Shown: positions 39,545 to 50,937, counted from the first letter of the stretch. The stretch is 64,000 nucleotides of DNA from Streptococcus sciuri (GCF_024814375.1 NZ_JANUXX010000006.1:62001-126000), one strand, 5' to 3'. Numbers and translations: made by a program. The notes: generated by a model not told the origin, from the letters alone.

Positions 39545-40243
39545 TTATAATTGGCGTAACGCTTCTTCAAGTGCTGTTTTTTGTTGTGTCTTTTCATCAA
39601 TAGCTTTGATAATACGCGCTGGAACACCCGCTACGACGACATTGTCAGGGACATCCTGAGTGACGATAGCGCCTGCTGCAATAACAGCGTTATTACCTAC
39701 TTGGACTCCTTCAATAACAACAGCATTAGCTCCAACAAGAACATTATCGCCGATACGAACTGGTTCAGCGGAAGCTGGTTCAATCACACCGGCAAGAACA
39801 GCACCTGCACCGATATGGCTATGCTTTCCTACAATAGCACGTCCACCGAGAACAGCACCCATATCAATCATGGTTCCTGCACCAACCTCTGCACCGATAT
39901 TGATGATAGCTCCCATCATCACAACAGCATTATCCTCAATTGTCACTTGGTCACGAATAATGGCACCTGGCTCAATACGAGCATTAATATGGCGTTTATC
40001 AAGCAATGGCACAGCGGAATTACGACCATCTTGTTCAACAATGTAATCTTTATTTTCAGTCAAATTGACCAAAAGTGGCTCAATATCTTTCCAATCACCA
40101 AAAAGCACATTGCCAAGCTTAACGACACTTTCTGGAACAGCTACTGCTAATTCACCTTCAAATGTCACTTTAACATTTGTTTTTTTCTCAGCATTTCCAA
40201 TAAAAGCAATAATTTCTTTAGCAGTCATCTTTTGTGCAGTCAT
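39545..40243 (-). CDS. dapH: tetrahydrodipicolinate N-acetyltransferase
   Basis: A 232-residue acyltransferase with an alpha/beta N-terminal part and a left-handed beta-helix of hexapeptide repeats (about residues 90-215, [13 protein letters not shown] through GVPARII). It acetylates tetrahydrodipicolinate with acetyl-CoA as the first committed step of the acetylase lysine pathway. Partner of dapL downstream. The annotated start [16 protein letters not shown] is as in other streptococci, although the ribosome site before it is weak (AGGT about 12 bases away). Confidence 0.93.
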   Translation of the reverse strand: MTAQKMTAKEIIAFIGNAEKKTNVKVTFEGELAVAVPESVVKLGNVLFGDWKDIEPLLVNLTENKDYIVEQDGRNSAVPLLDKRHINARIEPGAIIRDQVTIEDNAVVMMGAIINIGAEVGAGTMIDMGAVLGGRAIVGKHSHIGAGAVLAGVIEPASAEPVRIGDNVLVGANAVVIEGVQVGNNAVIAAGAIVTQDVPDNVVVAGVPARIIKAIDEKTQQKTALEEALRQL

Positions 40244-40378
40244 ATATTTAAGATACCTAGAGCGTTGAAGAGGCTCATAAAGCCTTTCTCAATTAGCAGA
40301 TACAGTTATTCAAAACTCTCCTTGCTAAACACTCAAATCCTTCTAATTCAAATTTTACTATTATGATTTACTATTATA
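40244..40378 (-). promoter_or_regulatory. dapH promoter and leader
   Basis: Minus-strand TGCTATAAT (core 40373-40378) is an extended -10. The 120-nt leader holds a hairpin at 40267-40290 (AAGGCT/AGCCT core) 23 bases before the ATG. No lysine riboswitch fold was recognised. Confidence 0.45.
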
Positions 40379-40424
40379 GCAAATATTTAGAAAATTGGGA
40401 AAGAAATGTCTCTAAAAATCAAAA

Positions 40425-40445
40425 AATCTAGCCATTGACTAGATT
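40425..40445 (-). terminator. terminator of the DUF4352 gene
   Basis: AATCTAG/CTAGATT, 7-bp stem with a 7-base loop, followed by a T6 run on the minus strand, 8 bases after the stop. Confidence 0.72.
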
Positions 40446-40452
40446 CCTCATC

Positions 40453-41103
40453 TTATTTATTGATATTTACCAATGCTGTCTGCGTCCCCAAAAAACCCGT
40501 CTGAACTTGTAATTGTAGACTAGGATCTAAAACGACGCTTTGCGGAATATCAAAAGCAACAGTACCAGTTAAAGCATTGCCTGGATTAACTTCTTCTAGG
40601 AAGAAACCTGTATGGTTGCTAGCGTATAAACTTGCTTTTGAATCAGATGTATATTTTGTTTTGCCTTTATACAAAGTAAAATAATCATTCGATACTGACA
40701 AAGCATTATCTCCATTATTCTTAACTGTAATATTAAGTAATAGGTAAGTTCCTTGTGCAGTTTCATTGATAAATTCATCTCCGACAGTCTGTGATGTCGA
40801 TACCGAATTGACTGTATATTCCACATCTCCAACTGTAAAAGTCTGTCCTACAAAATAGTCAGTCTCTACTTTTTCCGAACTTACTTCACTTGATGAATCT
40901 ATTGTACCAGCTTTACTCGATGAATATGCTGTACCAGCTTTACGTGTAATCGTTGATGTTGAAGTTGCCTTTTTTGAATCATCACTATCAGCAAACACTC
41001 CAATAACAACTAGTATCGCTAACACGATAAACCATACACGTTTGTAAAATGGTTTCTTTTCAACATAAATTTTTCCATCTTCAGCTTTGATTTTTTTGAC
41101 CAT
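40453..41103 (-). CDS. membrane-anchored DUF4352-type extracellular protein
   Basis: A 216-residue protein. A short basic N-terminus precedes one membrane span (about residues 26-39, VWFIVLAILVVIGVF), then a Ser/Thr/Lys-rich linker that contains two copies of a nine-residue unit KAGTxxSSS (27-bp near repeat at about 40890-40945). The C-terminal region from about residue 85 (YFVGQTFTVGDVEYTVNSV, TYLLLNITVKNNGDNAL, FLEEVNPGNALTGTVAFDIP) is a beta-sandwich of the DUF4352/telokin-like type. It would sit outside the membrane. Function unknown; such domains occur in surface lipoproteins of Firmicutes. Confidence 0.75.
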   Translation of the reverse strand: MVKKIKAEDGKIYVEKKPFYKRVWFIVLAILVVIGVFADSDDSKKATSTSTITRKAGTAYSSSKAGTIDSSSEVSSEKVETDYFVGQTFTVGDVEYTVNSVSTSQTVGDEFINETAQGTYLLLNITVKNNGDNALSVSNDYFTLYKGKTKYTSDSKASLYASNHTGFFLEEVNPGNALTGTVAFDIPQSVVLDPSLQLQVQTGFLGTQTALVNINK

Positions 41104-41215
41104 TTTTTGTATTCCATTTTCCTTAAAATCTCTATATTTATGTCTATTATATATATATAATTTTTGTCAATCGGTTCCAGAAAATTTTTTAAGAATTTTG
41201 GGGAATTTTTCACGC

Positions 41216-41240
41216 AAAAAAGCTCCCTTACGGAAGCTCT
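41216..41240 (-). terminator. pgi terminator
   Basis: Minus-strand AGCTTCC (41232-41238) pairs with GGGAGCT (41221-41227) apart from one mismatch and is followed by a T6 run, 20 bases after the pgi stop. Confidence 0.72.
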
Positions 41241-41259
41241 TATCCATGTTAATGATGAA

Positions 41260-42609
41260 TTAAAGGCGTGCGTTTAACTCTGCTGACAAATCTTCAAATC
41301 CTGGTTTACCAAGCAGAGCAAACATATTTTTCTTGTAAGCTTCAACTCCCGGTTGGTCAAATGGATTAACACTATTGAGGTAACCTGAAACTGCAATTGC
41401 AAGTTCAAAGAAGTAGATGAGGTAACCTAAAGTAAACTCATCTTGCTCTGGAATAGTGATAAATGTATTTGGCACACCACCATCTGTGTGAGCAAGAAGT
41501 ACGCCATCTGTCGCTTTTTTATTGACAAAGTCAACGTCTCTTCCTTGTAGATAACCTAATCCATCAAGATCTTCGTCAAGCTCAGGAATAACCACATTCT
41601 TACGTGGTTTTGCAACACGAACAACAGTCTCAAATAGATTACGTGTCCCTTCCTGGATGAATTGCCCTAGTGAATGAAGGTCTGTTGAGAAATTAGCTGA
41701 GGTTGGATAGATGCCTTTTTGATCCTTGCCCTCTGACTCACCTGCTAATTGTTTCCACCATTCTGCAAAATATTGAAGAGATGGCTCATAGTTAGCAAAG
41801 ATTTCAGTAGTATAGCCTTTGCGGTACAGAGCGTTACGGACAGCGGCATATTGATAAGCGATGTTTTCGGAAATCTTATCTGAAGACAAGTCTTTACGAG
41901 CAGCGTTAGCTCCTGCCATCAATTGACTCAAATCAGCACCAGAAGCTGCAATTGGCAAAAGACCCACGGCAGTAAGCACTGAGAAACGTCCACCAACGTT
42001 ATCTGGAACAACAAATGTTTCCCAGTTGTTAGCATCGGCTTCCACTTTAACAGCTCCTTTCACACGGTCAGTTGTTGCATAAATACGTTTATTGGCTTCT
42101 TCTTGACCATATTTCTTAACCAAAAGTTCTTTGAAAACACGAAAAGCGATAGCTGGTTCTGTCGTTGTTCCTGATTTTGAGATAACATTGACAGAAAACT
42201 CTTTATCTTGAACATACTCAACGAGATCTGCTAGGTAAGTAGAAGAGATAGAATTTCCAGCATAAAGAATTTGTGGAGCTTTACGTTTGTCAGTTGTTTG
42301 AAGGTTTGCAAAGTGATTATTTAAAAAATCAATCGCAGCCTTAGCACCAAGATAAGATCCACCAATACCAATAACCACCAACACTTCACTATCTGATTTA
42401 ATCTTTTTAGCAGCTTCTAAAATACGTGAAAATTCTTCTTTATCATAATTTTCTGGAAGATCAAGCCATCCTAAAAAGTCTGCACCAGGTCCCGTACCAC
42501 TACGAAGCATACTATCTGCAATACTTATTTGTGGTTGGAAATACTCAACCTCATGAGCAGCGACAAACTTATCCAGTACTTTTGAATAATCAAATGAAAT
42601 ATGTGACAT
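41260..42609 (-). CDS. pgi: glucose-6-phosphate isomerase
   Basis: A 449-residue isomerase between glucose 6-phosphate and fructose 6-phosphate. [34 protein letters not shown] and [16 protein letters not shown] are the family signatures, and the C-terminal [13 protein letters not shown] holds the catalytic lysine region. Two tandem ATGs exist; 42609 ([12 protein letters not shown]) is better spaced from AAGGAG. A 266-bp region upstream holds a promoter and a cre-like site. Confidence 0.96.
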   Translation of the reverse strand: MSHISFDYSKVLDKFVAAHEVEYFQPQISIADSMLRSGTGPGADFLGWLDLPENYDKEEFSRILEAAKKIKSDSEVLVVIGIGGSYLGAKAAIDFLNNHFANLQTTDKRKAPQILYAGNSISSTYLADLVEYVQDKEFSVNVISKSGTTTEPAIAFRVFKELLVKKYGQEEANKRIYATTDRVKGAVKVEADANNWETFVVPDNVGGRFSVLTAVGLLPIAASGADLSQLMAGANAARKDLSSDKISENIAYQYAAVRNALYRKGYTTEIFANYEPSLQYFAEWWKQLAGESEGKDQKGIYPTSANFSTDLHSLGQFIQEGTRNLFETVVRVAKPRKNVVIPELDEDLDGLGYLQGRDVDFVNKKATDGVLLAHTDGGVPNTFITIPEQDEFTLGYLIYFFELAIAVSGYLNSVNPFDQPGVEAYKKNMFALLGKPGFEDLSAELNARL

Positions 42610-42702
42610 CATATTCTCCTTACAAATAAAAAACAATTCTCTTTTTATCTTACTCTTTTTCAGCTTTTTTTTCAATGGTTTTGCTATGCTTTTTCTAGAG
42701 AA

Positions 42703-42718
42703 AATAAACCGTTACCAT
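42703..42718. promoter_or_regulatory. candidate cre site upstream of pgi
   Basis: On the minus strand ATGGTAACGGTTTATT fits the cre consensus at 14 of 16 positions. It lies 12 bases downstream of the pgi -10. Confidence 0.35.
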
Positions 42719-42730
42719 TCAGAAAATAGC

Positions 42731-42760
42731 ATTGTAAAAATAAAAACAAGATTTCATCAA
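42731..42760 (-). promoter_or_regulatory. candidate pgi promoter
   Basis: Minus-strand TTGATG (42755-42760) and TACAAT (42731-42736), spacer 18. It leaves a leader of about 115 nt. Confidence 0.5.
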
Positions 42761-42875
42761 AATAACTGTAGTTTCTCCAATTTTCCTTAAAATTTTGGGA
42801 TTGGTACATGCCGTGCAACAATGCCACTTCACTTTTTAACTCGAAATAAATAAGACAATACTTTTGAAGATATAA

Positions 42876-42951
42876 AAAAGAGCACACGCTCTACACCGCT
42901 TAGGGCTGCTGGATTCCTCCCCTGACCCACTTCACGTAAGACCGTTGCTCC
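42876..42951 (-). ncRNA. ffs: small signal recognition particle RNA (scRNA/4.5S type)
   Basis: On the minus strand the sequence holds GTCAGGGGAGGAATCCAGCA, the conserved apical loop that binds Ffh (GTCAGG, GGAA and AGCAGC elements), flanked by complementary arms (CAACGGTCTTACG with CGGTGTAGAGCG outward). The RNA is about 76 nt and ends in a GAGC/GCTC hairpin with a T6 run at 42874-42889. It has its own promoter and lies between tadA and pgi. The short form lacking an Alu domain is usual in streptococci. Confidence 0.88.
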
Positions 42952-42957
42952 ACTTTT

Positions 42958-42986
42958 ATTATAGCATAAATGTAACATAATGCAAA
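42958..42986 (-). promoter_or_regulatory. ffs promoter
   Basis: Minus-strand TTTGCA (42981-42986) and TATAAT (42958-42963) with a 17-base spacer, starting 3 bases after the tadA stop. Confidence 0.72.
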
Positions 42987-42988
42987 TA

Positions 42989-43477
42989 TTATTTTTTAGG
43001 TGTCTTTTGGAGCGCTCTTTTTTGCTTGAAAAACGTCTGTAAAAGAGTCGCACACTCCTTTTCTAAAATACCACTTTCTACTCGCACACGGTGGTTGAGA
43101 CGCTCATCCGTCAAAATCTGATAAAGGCTACTAGTCCCACCAAACTTTTTATTTCTAGCACCATAGACAACTTGTGGAATGCGAGCAAGACCAATAGCTC
43201 CACTACACATGACACAAGGCTCAATCGTCACAAAAAGAGTCGTATCTAACAGTCGCCAATTGCCCTCAAGGGCATTAGCTTGATTGATTGCCATGATTTC
43301 AGCGTGTAAAATAGCTCGTTGCTTTTCCTCGCGAGCATTGTGTCCACGTCCGATAATAGCATCATTTTTGACAATCACGCAACCAATAGGAATTTCGTTT
43401 TTTTCAAGTGATTTCTGAGCCTCAAGGAGTGCCTGACTCATATAGTAATTTTTTTGCTCTTCTGAAAATATCGCCAT
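42989..43477 (-). CDS. tadA: tRNA(adenine34) deaminase
   Basis: A 162-residue cytidine deaminase-fold enzyme making inosine at position 34 of tRNA-Arg(ACG). The zinc site is HAE (residues 58-60) and PCVMC; the family tail continues with YGARNKKFGGTSSLYQ. The ATG at 43477 overlaps the stop of the MBL hydrolase gene (TAATG), so translation is coupled. The reading open a further seven codons upstream has no ribosome site. Confidence 0.94.
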   Translation of the reverse strand: MAIFSEEQKNYYMSQALLEAQKSLEKNEIPIGCVIVKNDAIIGRGHNAREEKQRAILHAEIMAINQANALEGNWRLLDTTLFVTIEPCVMCSGAIGLARIPQVVYGARNKKFGGTSSLYQILTDERLNHRVRVESGILEKECATLLQTFFKQKRALQKTPKK

Positions 43478-44253
43478 TAGAGTGCACCTAAATCCCACGA
43501 TTTATGTGGGCTAGCAAGGTCAACTGGAATGCCCTTGCTGTGGTGTTTGGCCTGCTCTCTTAGCACTTCTAGGTAGTTCTCTTCTGGGATGCCTCTAGCT
43601 GGAAATTGTGGAACATGGGTGAGTACTAGCTTTTTCACTTTCGCTTTGCTAGCAATCTCACCAGCTTCTTTTGAAGTGAGATGAGCCGGATGATTTTCAT
43701 TGCCTTCAAAAAGATAAACGTCCGCTAAGAACAAGTCAGCACCCTTAGTAAAAGACGCTAGCTTATCAAAATAGCCTGTATCTCCTGTAAAGACTAAAAT
43801 CTGCCCTGTCTCACGCTCTACGATACGCATAGCATAACAGACAACTGGATGCACTGTTTTGATAAAGGTAATATCAAAAGGTCCAATTTGCTCAACACCA
43901 TCTGTATGATAGGCTATCCCCTTTGCTACGCTAGGTAAGGACAGCTTTGAAAACTCGTATCTATCCTCATCATGTCCATAAACAGGAAGCACCTTTGAGT
44001 TCCAGAGATGCTTTGGATAGAGCTGACGATAATGAAAAAGCACACCCAAATCTGCTACATGATCTGGATGATAGTGACTGATAATGACAGCATCCAAATC
44101 AAGTGGACTGATTTCTTTTTCTAACTCGTTGACCGCACGGCTCCCTACATCCATGAGCAACTGAAAGCCATTCTCAGCAGTGATGAGGTAGCTAGTCGTA
44201 CCAGCATTCTTGTACGGATAACCTCCCCAACAACCGATTGTTGTTAATTTCAT
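43477..44253 (-). CDS. MBL-fold metallo-hydrolase
   Basis: A 258-residue metallo-beta-lactamase-fold protein. HYHPDHVADLG is the HxHxDH motif, FTGDTGY holds the bridging aspartate and LTHVPQF the last histidine. The sequence resembles the YhfI/RNase Z-like subgroup of hydrolases; the substrate is unknown. The start codes for MKLTTIGCWGGYP, typical of that group. It overlaps the tadA start by one base and is probably cotranscribed with it. Confidence 0.85.
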   Translation of the reverse strand: MKLTTIGCWGGYPYKNAGTTSYLITAENGFQLLMDVGSRAVNELEKEISPLDLDAVIISHYHPDHVADLGVLFHYRQLYPKHLWNSKVLPVYGHDEDRYEFSKLSLPSVAKGIAYHTDGVEQIGPFDITFIKTVHPVVCYAMRIVERETGQILVFTGDTGYFDKLASFTKGADLFLADVYLFEGNENHPAHLTSKEAGEIASKAKVKKLVLTHVPQFPARGIPEENYLEVLREQAKHHSKGIPVDLASPHKSWDLGAL

Positions 44254-44331
44254 AAGAACACCTTCCTTTATTTGAGATACTTCAATTATAGCAAATTATT
44301 GTAAAACTGCCTTGGATAGAAAAATATCCAA

Positions 44332-45492
<1,161 letters not shown>

Positions 45493-45582
45493 TCAACTCA
45501 TGTCAAAGTTATAATAACCTTATTGATTGTACCAAAAAAAAAAGAGCTTGTCATGAGAGATTCGCTATACGGTAAAATATGG

Positions 45583-45588
45583 TATAAT
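45583..45588 (+). promoter_or_regulatory. extended -10 of the DUF975 gene
   Basis: TATAAT preceded by ATGG (extended TGn); no clear -35. AAGGGG precedes the ATG at 45618. Confidence 0.5.
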
Positions 45589-45617
45589 AAATCCAATCAC
45601 ATAGTAAGGGGAAACTT

Positions 45618-46358
45618 ATGCGTACTTCTGAGATCAAAACTACTGCAAAACACCTCATTGCAAATACCAAGGGGAGCTATGCTCTATATGCTGTTTCTAT
45701 TATGCTACTCTATGCTTCGCTCTTGCCTAATTTTGCACCAAGTAAGACGAGTATAACCTTTAATATCATGAGTCTTTTGATTAGTATTCTGACCTTGCTT
45801 TTTACTCTATCTGCTAACTTCACCATGCTTTTAGTAACTAGACAACAAAAACAAACCGTTCAATTTTGGGATAATCAATTGGCATTTTCAAAAATTTACA
45901 TCTGGCGACTGATACGCATCCACATCCTAAAAGGGATTTTTTTAGCACTTTTACTAGGGATATCCTTCTTGGGAGTTAGCATCATCTATCTGGGCAAATA
46001 TCTACTGACCATCGACACCATCAGCTACTATCCTATTGGCTTTATCCTACTAGGAAGTGTAATTAGCCTGTGGGGTTTTGCTACCGTAATTCGCTACTAC
46101 TTTGCTTATCGCATGTCAGCCTATATTGCTTTTGATATGATTAACCGTGATTCTGACCATTATCCAAGTACACTAACAATTATCAAAAAAAGTATCACTC
46201 TTATGAAAGGATATAAGTGGAAACTCTTTCTTCTTGATTTGAGTTTTATCGTCTGGTATCTAATCGTTTTGATGACTTTTGGTTTAGCCTATATTTACCT
46301 TTTTCCCTACATAAACGTTAGCGAAATTATCTTTTATGAAAAGCTAGATAGCCACTAA
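45618..46358 (+). CDS. DUF975-family integral membrane protein
   Basis: A 246-residue membrane protein beginning MRTSEIKTTAKHLIANTKGSY, the usual cytoplasmic start of DUF975 proteins, which are widespread in Firmicutes and of unknown function. About six hydrophobic spans are visible (around residues 25-41, 47-73, 107-130, 142-160, 165-175 and 205-232). It is monocistronic between tgt (divergent) and leuS (convergent). Confidence 0.8.
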   Translation: MRTSEIKTTAKHLIANTKGSYALYAVSIMLLYASLLPNFAPSKTSITFNIMSLLISILTLLFTLSANFTMLLVTRQQKQTVQFWDNQLAFSKIYIWRLIRIHILKGIFLALLLGISFLGVSIIYLGKYLLTIDTISYYPIGFILLGSVISLWGFATVIRYYFAYRMSAYIAFDMINRDSDHYPSTLTIIKKSITLMKGYKWKLFLLDLSFIVWYLIVLMTFGLAYIYLFPYINVSEIIFYEKLDSH

Positions 46359-46373
46359 TCCTAGTGGTTTTTA
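46352..46373 (+). terminator. DUF975 gene terminator
   Basis: CCACTA/TAGTGG (46352-46357, 46362-46367) with a 4-base loop and a T5 run. It overlaps the stop codon. Confidence 0.7.
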
Positions 46374-46536
46374 TATTTCCCTATCTTTTCCTGTGATAAA
46401 CATCGTAAAAGTCACTTCTATTAAGAAAGTTTCAGTTTGATGGTGAGTAGTTGTCTCTACAATTGGTTACACATATCAAAAAATAAGCACCCTATACATG
46501 ACCATAATAATTCAACGACTGATAAATAAGATAAGC
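46374..46536. other. intergenic region between convergent genes
   Basis: About 160 bases between the DUF975 and leuS terminators with no feature that I can support. Confidence 0.4.
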
Positions 46537-46561
46537 AAAAAAGTTGGCACTGCCAACTTTT
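46537..46561 (-). terminator. leuS terminator
   Basis: AAAAGTTGGCA/TGCCAACTTTT, 11-bp stem with a one-base centre, followed by a T-run on the minus strand. Confidence 0.82.
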
Positions 46562-46563
46562 CA

Positions 46564-49065
46564 TTATTTCACAACAATATTTACAAGTTTGTTAGGTACC
46601 ACAATCACTTTGACAATGTCCTTCCCAGCGAGTTCTGTTTGGATTTTGTCGTTAGCAAGAGCTAATTTTTCAAGTTCTTCACGGCTTGAATTCGTTGGTA
46701 CAACGAGTTTTGCACGTACTTTACCTTTGATTTGGATAACAATTTCAACATCGTTTTCAACGAGTTTTGCTTCATCCCATGTCGGCCATGCAACATATGA
46801 AATGGATTGTCCTGACTGTGTCAATGTTTGCCATAATTCTTCAGAAAGATGTGGAGCAAACGGTGCTAACAATTGGACAAAGCCTTTAGCGTAGTCAGCA
46901 AAGAGTTTATCCTCTTTGTTCGCTGCATTGACAAAAACCATCAATTGCGCAATGGCTATGTTAAATTTCATGGCTTCAAGTTGTTCGGTAACAGCTTTGA
47001 CAGTTTCATTGTAAACTTTATCCAAATTGCCATTGTTTTCTGTAACAATTTCTTTTGTTGTCAACAAGCGATAGACACGATCGAGGAATTTACGCGATCC
47101 TTCAAGACCCTCTTCAGACCATGCGATTGAAGCATCAAGTGGCCCCATGAACATTTCGTATACACGAAGTGTGTCTGCACCATAACGTTCAACCACATCG
47201 TCAGGATTAACAACGTTTTTAAGTGATTTAGACATTTTCGCTGGTGCTTGTTCAAGTTCTTCGCCAGTTTCAATGTTGAAAAATGAACCATCACGTTTTT
47301 CAACTTTATCAGTTGCTACAAGCGCACCACGGTGATCACGGTAGCTTGTTCCCAAAATCATACCTTGGTTAAAGAGTTTTTGGAATGGTTCTTTGGTTGG
47401 AACGACACCTAAATCATAAAGGAATTTATGCCAGAAACGAGCGTAAAGAAGGTGAAGCACAGCGTGTTCTGCACCACCAATGTAAATATCAACTGGTAAC
47501 CATTGTTTCAACAATTCTTCATCAGCTAACTTTTCATCGTTGTGTGGATCGATATAGCGTAGAAAGTACCAGCTTGAACCAGCCCATTGTGGCATTGTGT
47601 TTGTTTCTCGACGACCTTTAACACCATCTTCACGTGTCACTTCAAGCCAATCTGTCAAGTTAGCCAGTGGTGATTCACCCGTACCTGAAGGTTTGATATC
47701 TTTAGTTACTGGTAAGACAAGTGGCAATTGATCTTTGGAGACAGCTGTTGTTGTACCGTCTTCCCAATGAATGATTGGGATTGGTTCGCCCCAATAACGT
47801 TGACGTGAAAAGAGCCAATCACGAAGACGGTAAGTTATTTTCTTGTTACCAACGCCTTCTGCTTCAAGCCATTCAACCATTTTATCAATAGCTTGCGCTT
47901 TATCAAGACCATCTAGGAAACCAGAGTTAATATGAAGTCCATCTTCTGTGTAAGCTTCTTCTTCAACATTTCCACCTTCAAGAACTGGAATGATTTCTAA
48001 GTTGAATTGTTTTGCAAATTCCCAGTCACGTGTATCATGGGCAGGAACCGCCATGATAGCTCCAGTACCATAGCTGGCAAGAACATAATCAGCAATCCAG
48101 ACTGGAATTTTTTTACCATTTACTGGATTAATAGCGTAACTACCAGTCCAAACACCTGTCTTTTCTTTAGCAAGGTCTGTACGAGCAAGGTCAGACTTAA
48201 GACTCGCTTGATGTTTGTAGTCAGTAACAGCTTGCACTTGTTCAGGTGTTGTAATAGCTTCAACAAGTGGGTGTTCAGGCGCTAAGACAGCATAAGTCGC
48301 ACCAAAGAGGGTATCTGGACGTGTTGTAAAGATTGTAAAATCTTTATCAGTACCCGCTACCTTGAAAGTAACATTGGCACCGACTGATTTACCAATCCAG
48401 TTACGTTGCATATCTTTGATGGACTCTGGCCAATCAAGATCTTCTAAATCTTCGAGCAAACGTTCAGCATAAGCCGTGATTTTAAGCATCCATTGGCGCA
48501 TTGGTTTACGAACAACTGGGTAACCACCACGTTCAGAGGTTCCGTCAGGAAGTACTTCTTCGTTGGCGATAGCTGTCCCTAATTCTTCAACCCAGTTAAC
48601 GGGCACTTCAGCTTCGTATGCCAAGCCTTTTTCGTATAATTTCGTGAAAATCCACTGAGTCCATTTATAATAATTAGGATCAGTTGTGTTCACTTCACGA
48701 TCCCAGTCATATGAGAAACCAAGTGAGTTGATTTGGCGTTTGAAGTTTGCAATATTTTTGGCTGTAAATTCTGCTGGATCATTACCAGTATCCATTGCGT
48801 ATTGTTCTGCTGGAAGTCCGAAAGCATCCCATCCCATTGGGTGAAGAACGTTGTAACCTTGAGCACGTTTGAAACGGCTAAGAATATCAGTCGCAGTGTA
48901 TCCTTCTGGGTGACCTACGTGCAAACCAGCACCAGATGGGTAAGGAAACATATCTAGCGCATAAAAGTTAGGCTTTGTGCTGTCTGTTCCTGTTTTAAAA
49001 GTATGATTATCCGCCCAAAAAGCTTGCCATTTTTTTTCAATTTCTTTATGATTATAAGCTACCAT
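46564..49065 (-). CDS. leuS: leucine-tRNA ligase
   Basis: An 833-residue class I synthetase. The HIGH-type motif is [12 protein letters not shown] near residue 49, the CP1 editing domain holds [12 protein letters not shown] and [19 protein letters not shown], and [10 protein letters not shown] is the second catalytic motif. The start at 49065 ([13 protein letters not shown]) follows GGAGAATAAC; a longer frame upstream crosses the promoter TGGTATAAT (core 49097-49102). No T-box leader is present. Confidence 0.97.
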   Translation of the reverse strand: MVAYNHKEIEKKWQAFWADNHTFKTGTDSTKPNFYALDMFPYPSGAGLHVGHPEGYTATDILSRFKRAQGYNVLHPMGWDAFGLPAEQYAMDTGNDPAEFTAKNIANFKRQINSLGFSYDWDREVNTTDPNYYKWTQWIFTKLYEKGLAYEAEVPVNWVEELGTAIANEEVLPDGTSERGGYPVVRKPMRQWMLKITAYAERLLEDLEDLDWPESIKDMQRNWIGKSVGANVTFKVAGTDKDFTIFTTRPDTLFGATYAVLAPEHPLVEAITTPEQVQAVTDYKHQASLKSDLARTDLAKEKTGVWTGSYAINPVNGKKIPVWIADYVLASYGTGAIMAVPAHDTRDWEFAKQFNLEIIPVLEGGNVEEEAYTEDGLHINSGFLDGLDKAQAIDKMVEWLEAEGVGNKKITYRLRDWLFSRQRYWGEPIPIIHWEDGTTTAVSKDQLPLVLPVTKDIKPSGTGESPLANLTDWLEVTREDGVKGRRETNTMPQWAGSSWYFLRYIDPHNDEKLADEELLKQWLPVDIYIGGAEHAVLHLLYARFWHKFLYDLGVVPTKEPFQKLFNQGMILGTSYRDHRGALVATDKVEKRDGSFFNIETGEELEQAPAKMSKSLKNVVNPDDVVERYGADTLRVYEMFMGPLDASIAWSEEGLEGSRKFLDRVYRLLTTKEIVTENNGNLDKVYNETVKAVTEQLEAMKFNIAIAQLMVFVNAANKEDKLFADYAKGFVQLLAPFAPHLSEELWQTLTQSGQSISYVAWPTWDEAKLVENDVEIVIQIKGKVRAKLVVPTNSSREELEKLALANDKIQTELAGKDIVKVIVVPNKLVNIVVK

Positions 49066-49287
49066 GTTATTCTCCATGTTCTTAGTGTTGGTTACTATTA
49101 TACCACGAAAAGAATTAAAAAAAAGCGAAATCACAAGAAATTTCATGCCTATTCTCAGTTGAGTAAGAAGAAATTTAAGCCAAACAAAAAATCAGCCTGC
49201 AGATAATATCGCCCTGCTTCCTGTACAATCTCTAACTGAAACAATGCCACTTTTTAAAAATAAGGAAGCCTCGCTAAGACTTGCACT

Positions 49288-50163
49288 TTAAAAGACAATT
49301 CCTCTTTTGAAATCTGTTTCCAAATAAAGGTTTCCCTTCGAGTCCTCAATTTTCTCTAAAATCTCAAAAGTCGATAAATCATATGTCTTGCCATGATAAT
49401 CTGACAAATAAAAAGTTTTTATCACTTTTGGCAAATTGCTACACAACAATCGACAATGTAAAATATCTTCATAGGTCTGACTATATTCTCGAAAACTATT
49501 CAAACGTGACAAAGAAAGCGACGGCTTGTTGTATTTGCTGATTTCGGTAAAAAGATTCGAAAATCCAAGCTGAGCAATCTGTTCTAAAATCGTCCAATAG
49601 AGATACGAAATCGCCTGACCACCACGATTTTCCAAATCAATCAGCAAAAAAACACTAAAACGACTATCTGCATCCAAGCACTCATGTGTAATAAATTTGA
49701 AGAAAGCTGACGTTCCAATTCACTTCCCATTTTGACGCAATAGAAAAAATGGGGGGTACTTCCTTTTCCCTCAGCAAGTTAAAATAAGCCACTTCTAAGT
49801 TAGGATAAGCTGCGTTAAAGCAATCAATAATAGATTTATCTTTATTATCTGAAATGATTTTCATTATCTCATCAACCGTAACATCTCTAAAGATAATTTC
49901 ACTTTCAGTTATGACGTCACTCTTTATCACAAATGACGATACATCAAGGGAAGCAACCGAATACCCTTCTTTAACTCGCAATTGCAAATTAGTTGTCGAA
50001 TGTTCCTTGATAAATCCATCAATATCTCCCAAATAATAAAGTTTACCAGCGATTAAAACATTTAAGACGTCACGCGCTGCCATTCTTCAAATACCAAATC
50101 AATATCTTTTTAACGCCTCAAAAGAGCCATATTTTTTCGGATATTTTGTAATCTAATCTCCAT
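49288..50163 (-). pseudogene. decayed GNAT acetyltransferase-like gene
   Basis: Two open pieces (49682-50083 and 49288-49677) and a broken N-terminal part back to an ATG at 50163 read as one protein if frameshifts are corrected. One shift is near CCCCCCATTTTTT (about 49744-49756); in the continuing frame the reading FLLRQNGK is followed by an in-frame TGA where a tryptophan codon would fit, then IGTSAFFKFITHE. Another shift lies near 50066. The C-terminal part has a GNAT look: LENRGGQAISYLYW (acetyl-CoA loop) and NKPSLSLSRLNSF. Several independent lesions indicate a dead gene. The family assignment is tentative. Confidence 0.6.
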
Positions 50164-50304
50164 TTTCAGACACCAGCATCCTTTCTGAAGCCACTTCTTG
50201 CTTATTTTTGTCTTGTAATATTCTGAGTATAGCAGATAAATGAAAAGAGATAGTTCGATAGTGGATATGCTTTAAAATGACATCGTTTTTAAAAACAAAA
50301 AGAT

Positions 50305-50333
50305 ACCCCTAAACTCAAGTAGTTTAGAGGCGT
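50305..50333 (-). terminator. nusG terminator
   Basis: CCTAAACT/AGTTTAGG-type stem (about 50308-50315 and 50321-50330) with a 5-base loop; TTTTTG follows the stem on the minus strand. Confidence 0.68.
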
Positions 50334-50348
50334 CCTTAATAAGAATGA

Positions 50349-50888
50349 TTACAATTCAGCGATTTGGTAAAGTTCCACTTCAGCTTGTGTTTCGGTTCCG
50401 AACATGTTAATCATCAATTTAACCTTATTTCCATCCATTTCAACAACACGTCCTTCTTGACCAGTAAAAGCACCATCAACAATTTGTACCACATCTCCTG
50501 CTTTGATATTGGTATCTAAAATGTCAACAGTTTGTCCCATTGAGATGAGAATAGAGCGAATTTCTTCTTCCAAAAGTGGCGTTGGTTTTGAACGGTTACC
50601 GTGTGAACCGACAAATCCTGTAACATTTGGTGTGTTACGCACGACAAACCAAGCTTCATCTGTCATCACCATCTCGACCAAGACATACCCTGGAAAACGA
50701 TTTTCTTCAACTTCTTTAACCTCACCGTTTTTTTCCACATTGACTGTCTGGGTCGGAATTTCTACACGCAAGATGTTATCCATCATATTATACGTTTGCG
50801 CACGTTGGAGGAGATTTTCCTTGACTTTATTTTCATATCCTGAGTAGGTTTGTAACACAAACCATCCTTTATCAAAACTATCTAACAT
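50349..50888 (-). CDS. nusG: transcription termination/antitermination protein NusG
   Basis: A 179-residue protein with the NGN domain (WFVLQTYSGYENKVKENL, FPGYVLVEM, NTPNVTGFVG) and a C-terminal KOW domain (AGDVVQIVDGAFTGQEGRVVEMDG). It binds RNA polymerase and influences pausing, termination and coupling to the ribosome. secE is upstream but separated by a terminator, and nusG has a perfect promoter of its own. Confidence 0.97.
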   Translation of the reverse strand: MLDSFDKGWFVLQTYSGYENKVKENLLQRAQTYNMMDNILRVEIPTQTVNVEKNGEVKEVEENRFPGYVLVEMVMTDEAWFVVRNTPNVTGFVGSHGNRSKPTPLLEEEIRSILISMGQTVDILDTNIKAGDVVQIVDGAFTGQEGRVVEMDGNKVKLMINMFGTETQAEVELYQIAEL

Positions 50889-50937
50889 ACTGTATCCTTT
50901 CCCTACTAAAAAAGCCTAGACGGCTAGCTCTCTTTTT

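Noticed and set aside
40244..40452. Lysine riboswitch upstream of dapH
   Set aside because: The leader is too short and lacks the multi-helix L-box core.
49066..49150. T-box leader upstream of leuS
   Set aside because: The region between the ATG and the -10 is too short, with no specifier stem or T-box sequence; the gltX upstream region likewise.
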